This document shows, piece by piece, positions 1 through 10,368 of a DNA stretch of 64,000 bases (the first letter of the stretch is position 1; each line of letters starts with the position of its first letter). The notes under the pieces are model-generated. The model saw only the letters and a list, made by a program, of their open reading frames with translations. It was not told the origin of the DNA and made no database searches. Origin of the DNA: Gelatoporia subvermispora B (Eukaryota; Basidiomycota; Agaricomycetes; Polyporales; Gelatoporiaceae). Location: positions 317,543 through 381,542 of the forward strand of contig KB445799.1 of NCBI GenBank assembly GCA_000320605.2. The letters are read 5' to 3'. Position numbers and translations under genes: made by a program.

Positions 1-581
1 GGGCGCACCTTGGAGCGGGGCCCGCCGAGGAGGGGCGACGCGTCGAAGAGCATGCCGAGCGCGCCGACGAACGCGCCCTTGTCGTCCGCGACAAAGTGCA
101 CCGCTACACCGTCAGTCGTCAGTCCGGTCAGCCAGGTGAGCTGGACTGCAGGTGCGAGGGAGGGGGGGACGCACGCGTGCCGGCGGGGGCGAGCTGCTCC
201 TTCCACGCCTTCATGCAAAAGACGTCGTTGACGGCGACGACGTATATGTTCTGGACGCCCTTTTCGCGGAACCGCTCGAACGCGGCGATGTACCCGGGCA
301 CCTGCGCGCTGCACGTGCCCGTGAACGCGCCGGGCACGCCCACCTGCGCGGCGTCAGTGCCCGCTGTCGACTGCTCGTCTGCGCGCGGGAGGGAAGGGGG
401 GACGCACGATGACGTTCAGGCCGGAGAGCTTGCCCGCAAAGGTGAACGCGTCCGTCGGGCTGTCCTCCTTGACGGGCACCGCGGTGGGCACGGTCCCGCC
501 GGGCTTGACCTCGGCGGCGCTGAGCACGGAGGCGGCGGCGGCGTGCGCGGCCTGCGTCGCGCTAGCGAGGATGGATGCCAT
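1..581 (-). CDS. Type II peroxiredoxin (AhpC/TSA family, Asp f 3/PMP20-like), 3' end beyond the window
   Basis: Thiol peroxidase that would reduce H2O2 and alkyl hydroperoxides. Exons on the minus strand are 581-408, 343-175 and 103-<1; introns of 64 and 71 nt have GT..AG ends and keep the frame. The peroxidatic cysteine sits in the family signature GAFTGTCS (Cys69). A second cysteine at about residue 101 (NDVFCMKAW) lies 32 residues downstream, a spacing like that of the disulfide partner in Asp f 3-type enzymes. The last visible exon reads VHFVADDKGAFVGALG, also typical. The N-terminal ~25 residues are Ala-rich; a targeting role is possible but unproven. A TATA-like site lies about 95 bp upstream of the ATG. 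The protein runs off the left edge, so a C-terminal peroxisomal signal cannot be checked. Confidence 0.9.
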
Positions 582-666
582 GTCGGTCAGTGCTTGTGTT
601 GGTGCTGGTTGGGTGTTGGTTGGGTGCTGGAGGGGGTGCGGGGGGCGAGCAGACGGTGAGAGCGGA

Positions 667-736
667 CGTGGTTATATATACGGCCCCGTGGAGGCAGGAG
701 CGTGTGGTTATGTATACGGCCCCGTGGAGGCAGGAG
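667..736 (-). promoter_or_regulatory. Tandemly duplicated TATA-containing promoter block of the peroxiredoxin gene
   Basis: Two near-identical units, 667-700 and 701-736, differ by a 2-nt insertion and one base. Read on the minus strand each carries a TATA-like core followed by ACC: tatatataacc in the proximal unit and tatacataacc in the distal one. The proximal core is about 95 bp from the ATG at 581. It is seen as a duplication; the promoter role is inferred from position. Confidence 0.6.
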
Positions 737-2219
737 GCTTCTCGCATCTGCTTCGCGGGGAGACGGTTTCGTGCCTCCCCCGGTGACGTCACCGCCGCAC
801 TCGACGCGCTCGCTGTATGCGCCTATCGCACTTGCCCCGCAAAAAATTCGCATACAATCTCGCGCTCTATAATTATATCTAACCCCAAGCTGAGCCCGCC
901 TATGAGCACATCGTACAGCCGGCACCGTCCTGCGCGTCCCACAGAGAGCGCAAAGAGAGAAAAGAAAAACGCGGCGATCCGCGCGAGCCCACACCCGCCC
1001 TCCGACTCTCCAGCCCAGCCCGCTCCGCGCCGACCCTCGTCCCCTCTGGACCCCGCATCGCCGTCCATCTCCAGTGCACACGACCCCGCACGCGTCCGCG
1101 CCAACGCCCATCGTCAGGCGCACAGCCCAGAGCAGAAGCCCCCTAGCGCAGCCCAGGCAGCCCGAGGATGAACCCAGCCAGTACCCGAGACCAGAAGAGA
1201 CCCGTGCCAGCCAAACCCCGCGTCGCGCTGTGCCGTGCCCGCCCAGGATCCATGATCCCCCCGCGCCGTGAACCTCGAATCCCGAATCTTGAAACGTTGG
1301 GCCGCATCCCGCACCCCTGCACAAGCGCGGATGAGCCCCCCCGCACGGCGCACTCCCAAAACGGACTCGCCGCCGCCGGCACCAACGGACCCCGACACGC
1401 ACAGACCCTCGAACGCCCCGGTCTGCCAAACGCGCTTGAGCACCCGCGCCTGCCGCACGCCAGATCCAGCGCGGACCCACCCAACGCCAGGGCCATCCCC
1501 ACCGCGCCGCGCACGCCCACGGACATCCTCCGCACTGCGCGCCGCAGCGATCCTGCGCATCCTGCGCAAATACGGCGATGAGCTGACGCTGGCTATCGCA
1601 CACTCACCGCGACGTCCGAGGCGCGCGTGCGGGCCGGCGGGGGGGCGCAATGTGAGATGTGGGCAAAGGCCGGCCGCGGGGAGGGGGGGCTCACCTCGCC
1701 GGCGCGTGCGCGCGGCGGAGCGGGTTGGGTCGGAGTCGGCACGCTGCCTGTGCAGCGTGCGAGGGGGGATCTGCGCGCGATGAGCAATGAGCGGAGCGCG
1801 GGCGGGAAGCGAGGCGGACTCACTGTCGCCGGTTGATAGCGCGTTGGGTACATTGCGCTGAACGCGCCGGTCCGAGCGCCTCGGAGTGTAAGCTATACAG
1901 CTGTACAGGGAAAAGTGAGTGGATGAGTGGATGAGAGGAGAGCGGGCGCGAGGGACTTACCGGGCGCCGTTGCGGTGCGGCGGGTATGGTCAGCGCGCCG
2001 TCTGTACGGCGCGCGAGCGGGGCTCGAGCTGGAGCTGGCTAGGGCGCATTCGGCGCGGGAAGCAGGGGGGACTCCGCCGAGCGGGACGTGCGGGCGGACG
2101 GTCGGCAGGGGCGGGGCTTCCGAGCAGGGGCGCGGGGGGGTTGCGGAGGGCGTGAGGGGCTGGGTCGGGGGCGTGAGGCGCGGGAGACACGGGGGGAGAC
2201 GAGGCTTGCGGGAGTGCAC

Positions 2220-2340
2220 GAGATGCAGAGACCAGAGACGCGGAGACTAGAGGCGCGGAGACCAGAGGCACAGAGACTAGAGACATAGACCAGAGGCGCA
2301 GAGAGACCAGAGAGACACACAGACCAGAGACGCAGAGGGC
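2220..2340. repeat. Imperfect short tandem repeat, unit close to agaccagagrcgc
   Basis: Roughly ten degenerate copies of a 10-14 nt purine-rich unit (agaccagag, agactagag, cagaggcgc) follow one another, giving strong purine/pyrimidine strand asymmetry. No coding sense was found. Confidence 0.7.
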
Positions 2341-2862
2341 ACAGAGGGCCGGAAGGCGCCGGGCGCGTGCGGGGCAGCGAAGGCGCACAGCAGGCAGAGA
2401 CGCGAGAAGACGCATAGGGGACTAGGGGCGGCGGACCTTGGGGCGGAGGGCGCGGGCGTGCGCGGGGCGGCAGAGTCGGGACGGGCAGATTGTGGGACTG
2501 CAGGTGCTGGTGCCCGAGCAGAGCGGTGGAGGCGGAGGACTTGGTGGGCCGCCGGAGTCGTGTCGGGGCGGGTCGCATTGCGAGGATCGAGTGTCGGGGT
2601 CCGCGCCGAATGTCGAAGCTGGAATCGAAGGGTCCGGATGCTGTTTTGTTATATTCCTGTTTCTTTTTTCTTTCCTATTTCTTTTCTCTTTTTAGCTGTC
2701 TTTCTTTCCCCTTTTTCTTACTTTTTCTTTCTCTCTTCTTTGATGCCAAAGTCGATAGTCGTGAGCCAGCGGCGAAGTCCGTGTGGTCGTCGTCGCCGCA
2801 GGCGAAGTCGAAGTCGAAGCCCTCCCCCTCCCATCCCACCATCCCCCTCACCCCACCCACCC

Positions 2863-4854
2863 CTAGACCCCGCCGCACTCAATCTCCTCCATCAGCTCCT
2901 GGATGACCGTATGCGCGTCCTCCATGAGCCGCTTCGCCGCCTCCGTCGCCTGGCCGAGCCGCCCGCGCGCCGCCTCCGCCCTCTCGTCCTCGTCCCAGTC
3001 GAGCGCCCACCCGCACCCGAAGCACCCGCGCGGGGCCCGCATCCGCCGCGCGAGGCCGTGCTCGCGCCGCGCGCGGGGCCCGAAGCCGAAGTCGCAGCCT
3101 GCGGACACGGGGCACGCCAGTTTGCACTTCTCCGTCGCCGGCGTGCGAGTGCTCGTGCGGACGGGCACCGTCACGGTGGGGCGCGGCACGACGATGGCCT
3201 TGAGCGGGCCGGCCGTCTTGCGGGCCGTGGCACGGAGGGCGAGCGCGCCGGAGGCGAGGAGCACGCCGAGGCGGCGTAGGGGCGCCTTTTTCTTGCGCGT
3301 GAGCTTGAGCGCGGAGGTGGAGGAGCTGTAGTACATGGCGGCGCGGCGCTCCTCCGGGGAAAGCGGGTGGGCTTGTACAATTACCGTATCGTCCTCGTCC
3401 TCATCCTCCACCGGGGCGCAGACACGAGAGGAGGCAGGAGCGGCCGGGCCAGGGAGGGCGCGCTGAACTTGAACATCGGGCACGCGGCGCTGAGGCCGGG
3501 AGAACCACTCGGCGGGCAAGGGGGGTCTGCGGCCGACCTCCTCCTGAGTCTTTGCCCACTTCGCTCTGAGCTCGCGCTCGAGCGTGTCCTGCGCATCGCA
3601 GTTTCCGTCCTCGTCCGCAGGAAGGGCAGGGACGTCGTTGGCGGCCACCGGAGGAAGCGCAGAGGCCACGGAACTGGCGGTAGACGGCCCCGGGAGCGTG
3701 AGGACGACGCGGCTCGCGGCGTTGCGGTAGCCCTCGCGCTCGCGCAGGCGGAGCCAGCCCATGAACAACGCGCGCTTGGTCGCGTTGCACTCCGCCTCGG
3801 TGGACAGGTCCTTAAGATGGGCAGCGTTAATGTACGCGGTGCGCGTGGGGAGCGGCGGGCGCACGGCGGGCGGGAGGACTGGGCCGAACACAGGCTTCTC
3901 AGCAGCCGCCACCGGAGTGAACGTGGTGACCGCGTCGGAGGTCTTCTCGTGCGCAGCGGGGTGCTGGAGGGCGTGGCCGCCGCGGAGGACCTCCGGGATG
4001 GCGTCGAGGAGCGCGTGCATGTTCCTGACCTCGGCATCAGTGAGCGTCGGCCAGAACTCGGCGAGGAGCCGCTGCAGGAGCGGGTACGCCGCGGCGAAGT
4101 CGTCCGCGGCGATGCAGGCCTTGAGCGCGCGCACCTCCGCGGCGCGCACGGTGAGCGCGTCCTCGGCGCGCTGGAGGAATGCGTCGACGAGCACATTGAA
4201 CTTGAGCACGGCGGACGACCTGGACTCGCGGGCGGCAAGCTCGGGAGGGCTGGCCTTGACGAGCGCGGCCTCCTCGATGGCGGTGTCGTCCGAAGTGTCG
4301 GGGTCCTGAGCGAGGCCGGTGCTGCGGAAAGTTAGCATGGGAAACCTGATTGTACTTGAGTTGCAGAATGATACTTACGATTCAGCGGCAGCGTCCACCG
4401 CAGCGTTAGGCTCTTCACTCTGCACATACACCTTGTACACCTCGACGGTGGACTCAGAGAGCGAAACATCCGGGGGAGCCTGATGCGTGTAGGGCGTCGC
4501 CGGGAGTACGTCCACCTCCTGATTGGTCTTGTCCGCGGCAGCGACGAGGGACGAGACGGAGGTCGCGGGCGTGACGAAGACGGTATCGCCGGTCTCCGAG
4601 GCAGTGGAGTCGTCCTTGACTTCAACATGGGCTTCATCCTCGCCGAAGGCGTCAGCCTTGGACTTCTTGGTTGGGGTGGGAGTGCTCTTGGGAGACTTGA
4701 CCTTCGGGAGCTTGACCGTGAAGCGCAGGTGACGCGGTAGAGTAAGACGCGCGGTGTCCTTGAGGGTCATGGAGGAGACCATCTTCTTTGCCAAGGCCTT
4801 GACCTTGTTCGGGGTCGCATTGGACTGAGTGTCAGAGTTGGCCATGTTAAACAA
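2863..4854 (-). CDS. Uncharacterised 644-aa protein with C-terminal cysteine cluster
   Basis: Two exons, 4854-4379 and 4321-2863, with a 57-nt GT..AG intron; the junction codon rebuilds Ser. A second in-frame Met nine bases later (MANSD) is an equally good start. I do not recognise the family. The N-terminal ~160 residues are Lys/Ser/Thr-rich and low complexity (a PKSTPTPTKKSK stretch), the middle is Ala/Pro-rich with helical segments, and there is an acidic run (EDEDEDDT). Near the C-terminus Cys pairs are spaced C-x3-C-x5-C then C-x2-C (CKLACPVSAGC and CFGCGW), followed by a charged helix. This could be a small metal site, but that is inference. The even frame through 1.4 kb of GC-rich DNA plus a clean intron support a real gene. 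Confidence 0.65.
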
Positions 4855-4869
4855 GGTGTTGATGTTGAC

Positions 4870-4994
4870 TAGAAATTATTGCTGAGGACGTCGGAGGCGA
4901 CCGGAGACAATTACTGCTGAGAGGCTCTGCTACCGAATAGAAATTATACTGCTGCGAAGTCTTGAGGTCGACCAGAGACAATTGCTGCTGAGGG
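4870..4994 (-). repeat. Imperfect direct duplication upstream of the 644-aa gene
   Basis: Two ~55-bp units, 4870-4924 and 4938-4994, share tagaaattat, a gaggNcgacc core, agacaatt and ctgctgag in the same order. They lie just upstream of the ATG at 4854, so they are in the promoter or 5' leader. Confidence 0.6.
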
Positions 4995-5814
4995 TTGCTG
5001 GATTACTAGGTTGTACCGCGTTGACGATGTCGTTGTGTTGAAGAACCTTGGACGAAGCGGGCGGAACCCTTATGTATAGAAATGAGGCTGACCTTACATT
5101 GAGCATGGAACTGTCAGCCTCCAACTTCGAGATTGTGTCAGTCTACATTGGGATCTCAACTGCAGTGCCAAAACGTTGACACGCAGTTCAGATTCAAATG
5201 CGAACTGATTTTTTGAACAAGTCCTCTTCAGTGACACTTTGTTCAGTTCTCAGAGACAACAGAATGAAGGAGCCCACAGTAATCGCTCGGCACATTGGAT
5301 GGTCAAGGGGAATTGTTGAATCTCCAAGCCTTTGTAGTCACTTGTATGATGCTTCGACATAGCCCACGGGTGAGGCATTCGTTGCAGTTTCCTGTCATCC
5401 GAGAAAGATATGCGCGTAATCGAGCCAGAGAAATCTTCTCAGTGGTTGGTAGGACAAGCTTATCTCATAGCGCAAGGTTGTTGCCAAGTTGCATGCACCG
5501 AGGACGCGACTTGTTGGTGACCGTCGCGTTTGCACGCAAACGTCTGTCGCCGCGCTTGTGGCGCAAGCGCTTCCAATCTACCGTGTAGCGTGTTCTTTAT
5601 CCTGCCATATGACCACATTTATACCGCATTAAAATGTTATAATAATCAGAGACGTATGAATTGGGTGATCATTGAGGGGGCGAAAACAATTCCGAATGCA
5701 GGCCCAACTATGACGATGAAGCGATGAATGCAATTGAAACCGACAGCGTAAAACTACATCAGATATTCTACCAAAGTACAGACTGTATGGAGCCGTGATG
5801 CTGAACCAAATGCT
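4995..5814. other. Intergenic, no gene seen
   Basis: Lies between the upstream region of the 644-aa gene and the stop of valyl-tRNA synthetase. Short open frames in this stretch do not resemble proteins and have no splice support. Confidence 0.5.
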
Positions 5815-8800
5815 TTACTTGAGCTTCACGAACATCTCCTTCGAGAGTTCCAAGCTGGTAATCTCCGTCTCCAGCGTCTTCCTCTAATGGCGGAACGTCA
5901 GTAACAAATCTGACGTTACATCTAGGAGCACGAACCTTCTCTTCATTGGCCAGTCGAACATTCGCAGGCACGGTCTCCTCATAGTCCGCTTGCTGCTCAA
6001 CCTTGAGGATCTTGTCCAAGTTCATCTTCGCCAGGTGCAGCTTCTTGTCGCACTTGACAATCTCAGCCTCGAGGTCGACCTGGCCCTGCAAACAGCAGGA
6101 GGTTGGACCATGAATTGCTCTCAAAAGCACATCCTGCACTAACCTTGACGAGGATGTGGACAATCACGGAGGGTGTGAGCACCTGCGAACCGCAGCCCGC
6201 GGGTATTTCCGAGACATCTCGCACAACCTGCAGACTCTTGCATCCCTTTGAAAGTGCAACAAACGTCCGAGATTGACTTTCGAAGAGCTCCACCTCACGG
6301 TCGTCTTGTACCTTGATAAACACTGCAACATCCGTCAGCCACAAACAAAGACCAATTGTAGTTGAACCCGACGTACGCTGCATGTCGTGCTGAAGGTTGT
6401 ACTGAGCAGCCAAGGACCGGCCGGTCTTGATCGCAGAGAACACAATGTCGAAGTCCTTCTCCGCTTCCTCGAAAACGAAAGCGGAATCCTGCCGAACAGA
6501 TCAGGCCTCTGCACAAGGTAGTCCAATGTGCCTACTCACGAAAGTGGGGAACGAAGACATCATGATCGACGGTGTGGGATCGTTGGGCCGCCTCGGCAAC
6601 CGCTGCCAAAGCTCCTCGGTGACGAAGGGCATAAACGGATGCAGCAGTCGCAAGCCGTAGTCAAGACATGTGTAAAGAGTCTGCTGCGCCGAGCGGCGGG
6701 TCTCGGGGGAGGCAGACTCGTCCGTCATGGGCTTCATCGCTTCCTGAAGATGCGGATGAGATAAATGGTTGCATGAATTACACGTATGATACTCACAATG
6801 TAAACATCACAAAGCTCGTAAAGCCAGAAGTTGTACGCAGCACTAGTAGCGGTCATGAAGTTGCGCTCCGCAAGGTCGCGGTTGATCTCTTGCGCCGCAT
6901 TGTTCAGTTTATGCAAGATCCATCGCTCGACAACAGTTTCCTTGCCCGTCGGCTGAAGGAAAATCAGCATCTGCCTATTATTTGAGATGATGCTACTGAC
7001 CTTCGCCGTGGGCTCAGGAACGAACTCATCGTCCAGCTTGAGCATGGCGAACTTCGTGGCGTTGAAGATCTTGTTGCAGAACTTGCGGTAGCCCTCCACG
7101 CGGAGAATTTCGAGGTTAATGTCGCGTCCTACGATGCACAAGGAATTAGGGTCGCCCCTTGGATTCTATCATGAAATGATACGCACCTCCACCGGTGTAT
7201 GCACAGAGCGCGAACCGCAGGGCATCCGTACCGCACTGCGGAATACCCTTCGGGAAGTCCTTCTTTTGGCCGGCCTTCGCCTTGTTGATCTCCTTTTCGT
7301 CCAGGTTTCCATCGTATAACTTCTGGTGCAGCGCCTCGAGATCCAACCCCTGAATGACATCAATCGGGTCAATGACATTGCCGAGCGACTTGCTCATCTT
7401 GCGGCCGTGCGCGTCACGGATCATGGCGTGGCAGAGCACCTCGGCGAACGGCACCTTGCCGGTAAGGTGGATACCGAGCAGGACCATACGCGCAACCCAG
7501 AAGAACAGAATATCCCAACCGGTCTCGAGGATTGAGGTCGGGTAGAAGTTCTTGAAGTCTGGCGTCTGTTTTGAAGATGATTAGAGTGATTGTAAGGCCA
7601 AATACTCGATGTGATTTCTTACTTCCTCAGGCCAACCGAGCGTAGAGAACGGCCAAATACCGGAAGAAAACCACGTGTCCAGAACATCCTCATCCTGCTC
7701 AAGGGTGAAGTTGGCACCATTTGCCAATTTCTTTGCCCTCTCCGTGGCCTCTTCCAGAGTCCTGCCTACAACCCAATTCTTGGTGTCGGCGTTCTGCTCA
7801 CATGTTAGTGCGCCGTGAGAAATTAGCCGATCCGGAGGACTTACGTCCTGCTGTTGGCCCTCGATCCGAACGAAGTATGCAGGGATGCGGTGACCCCACC
7901 AAAGCTGACGGGAGATACACCAGTCCTGGAGACCCTCCAGCCAACGGTACCATTCGCTCTCACTTTGCTTCGGCTGGATCAAGAGCTCTCCTGCGCGAGT
8001 ACGCTGCGCCAAAAGTGAGTCATCTTTTCAAGTAGTCGGGCAACAGTGGCGCATACCTTTAGCGCTTCCTCGGCAAGCGGCTGGCAGTTGACCCACCATT
8101 GAGGCTTAAGGACCTGCTCAATGACATCGCCAGATTTACTACCATAACATCAGTATGGCGAGACCGATCATGTTGTGACAGCTCCTACCTGCAGATAGGG
8201 ATCTGCATAGGGTTGTCCTTAGTCTCCACGTAGAGTCCCTTGTCCTGCAGCGCCTTGACCACAGCAACACGCACATGGAAACGCTTCATGCCCTACGTAC
8301 CACGATCGTTCAATTCAATCGAAACCCCTCGCACAGATAAAACTCTACTGACCTTGAACTGAGGGCCGGCGTTGTCGTTGTAGGTACCGTCGTCGTTCAT
8401 AAGGCTGATGAAGGGTAGGTTGTGGCGGACCCCGACTTCGTAATCGTTTGGGTCGTGCGCGGGAGTGATCTTCACGGCACCAGTACCGAAGGACATGTCG
8501 ACAACGATGGAGTCGGTTATGATGGGGATCTTGCGGTCAAGGAACGGGTGGACAGCGAACTTGCCGTGCAAGTGCTACAGTCAGGCACACCACGGTCAGT
8601 CATAATAGGCATGTGTTTCGGAATGTATAGACCTTATACCGCGGGTCATCAGGATGGACGGCAATGGCAGTATCGCCCAGCATGGTTTCCGGACGCGTAG
8701 TTGCAACGATGATCTTTTCATCTAAGTGACTAAATGAGACTGAGGTCAAAGCACTGAGCCAGAAATTCATACCTGAACCGTCGATGGGATACGCGAAAGA

Positions 8801-10079
8801 GACGATGACACCGAATTCGAACTTCTCCTTCAGGTCATAGCCGGGCACGTTCAAGAGCGTGCGGCCATTCAGCTGCTTTTGGTCAACCTAACGCACAGCA
8901 AATCAGAAATTATTGGAAGTAATAGGGTCGAGGAAGATTTGCCTCGAGGTTGGAAAGTGTCGTGTTCATCCGCACACACCAGTTGACGAGACGGTTGGCG
9001 CGGTAGATGATGCCATCCTCGTACAGACGGCAGAAATTCTCCATTACAGCTTTGTAACGTGTCTGCGAGAGGGATATTAGGACAAATCGAAATGCAAATC
9101 CCGTATGTCTGACCTCGTCCATTGTGAAAGCAACACGATCCCAGTCGAAGCTACCTCCGAGTCGGCGCATCTGGTTGGTGATCCTGCTCTGGTAGCTGTA
9201 CCACCGATCGCATCAGCTTTGGGTATCACAAAAGAGCATCAACACGCACTCCTCCTTCCACTCCCAGACCTTCTCGATGAAGTTCTCGCGTCCTAGATCA
9301 TGCCTCGTCTGGCCTGTTGCATTGAACAACCGCTTCTCAACGACTGACTGCGTCGAGATACCCGCATGGTCGTACCCGGGTACCCAGACAGTCGTCTTGC
9401 CTAGCATGCGGTTCCATCGCACGAGCGTGTCCTGGATCGCCACAGTGAGCGCATGCCCGATGTGCAGACTGCCCGTCACGTTCGGGGGCGGGAACGATAT
9501 GACGAAACGGCCCTCGGGCTTGATCTCGCCCTCCGGCGTGAATTGCGGCCTGAAGAAACCCTGCGCCTCCCACCACTCGTACCACGCCGCCTCGACCGCG
9601 ATCGGGTTGTACCCGCTCGCCATAGGCTGCGACAGGTCTGCAGAACGCGTTCAGCACATCAACCCGCACACACGATACTGTCTCCGGCGCACCCTTCTTC
9701 TCGCCCTTCGGCGTTGTGTTCACGAACGGAGCCTCTTCCTCTTTCTTCACTCTCTCCTTCTCCGTCTTAGCTTTCTTGTCCCCGGAAGAGGCGGCGGCGG
9801 CCTTTTGCGCAGCCTTTGCCGCAAACTTGGCCTCCTTCTCTAGTCTCTTGGCCTTCTTCTTTTCTGCGCACAATCATGCGATCAGCCTCTACCATCCCCT
9901 GCGATCCAGTGGCGCACACCTTCGTTCTTCGACGGCGCCGCCGCACCCTCGGGCACCGGCGTGGACGTCCCAGACGTCACAGGAGAGTCGGCCATGGTTC
10001 GCAGAACTAACTTTTGTGCGCGCAAGAGTGGGGGGACCGGTCTGACTCGTAGCAGCGGAACCAGGCGGCGAAATAGCAT
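5815..10079 (-). CDS. VAS1: Valyl-tRNA synthetase, probably dual mitochondrial/cytosolic
   Basis: Charges tRNA-Val. Twenty exons on the minus strand: 10079-9920, 9863-9693, 9637-9250, 9195-9114, 9062-8943, 8887-8773, 8721-8633, 8574-8353, 8292-8189, 8138-8057, 8003-7845, 7793-7623, 7565-7187, 7128-7001, 6952-6797, 6743-6540, 6488-6377, 6322-6144, 6085-5936, 5883-5815. They give 1079 aa, near the yeast enzyme's length. Class I motifs are present: HIGH at about 169-172 and KMSKS at about 677-681. The editing domain, the anticodon-binding domain and the C-terminal coiled-coil tail follow in order. The N-terminus is Arg/Leu-rich without acids, like a mitochondrial presequence; a second Met (9995) in strong context starts MADSPVTSG. 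In yeast one VAS1 gene serves both compartments through two starts. Intron 5 (8942-8888) has a GC donor. Confidence 0.95.
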
Positions 10080-10088
10080 TCACCTCAT
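10080..10088 (-). promoter_or_regulatory. Two-codon uORF abutting the upstream VAS1 start
   Basis: ATG AGG TGA occupies 10088-10080 and is followed without a gap by the first VAS1 ATG (10079-10077). The first ATG has t at -3, a poor context, while the internal ATG at 9995 has an A at -3 and G at +4. The layout would favour leaky scanning or reinitiation toward the cytosolic start; the function is inferred. Confidence 0.45.
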
Positions 10089-10368
10089 AAATTCCGTGCA
10101 AAACGTGTGCGCGAGTCACTGAAGACAATATTCCCACAGTCAATAATCTTCTATGCGCCTGTTTCTCACGCTTAGGATCGGCGTAATGCAAGGTACTTGA
10201 GCGTCGAAAGACATGACTCCGTGGTTAGTGTGTCACTCTAATGCTTCCTCAGGCCGTCAAAGCACTGCTGAATGGACGACAGCTGCAAGTGAGTAGTGTA
10301 CAGAAAAACGAGTCAGTCCCGTCCCATAGGGTCAATCAAGCCAACACCGAATCTAGTCCCACGTCCAC

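Larger units (their letters stand above)
582..2862. other. GC-rich intergenic stretch without a supported gene
   Basis: About 2.3 kb between the peroxiredoxin start and the stop of the next minus-strand gene. Long open frames exist in several frames on both strands, as expected of very GC-rich DNA. Their translations are Arg/Pro/Cys-rich, resemble no family I know and lack convincing splice structure. A pyrimidine-rich tract (about 2640-2745, mostly t and c on the plus strand) follows the 3' end of the 2863-4854 gene. Confidence 0.6.

Noticed and set aside
587..1603. Long minus-strand open frame of 338 codons
   Set aside because: It lies in very GC-rich DNA with equally long frames on both strands. 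The translation is rich in Arg, Cys, Trp and Gly without domain-like pattern, and it overlaps the peroxiredoxin promoter.
2458..3279. Plus-strand open frame with Arg/Pro-rich translation
   Set aside because: It overlaps antisense to the 2863-4854 gene, which has a better frame and a clean intron.
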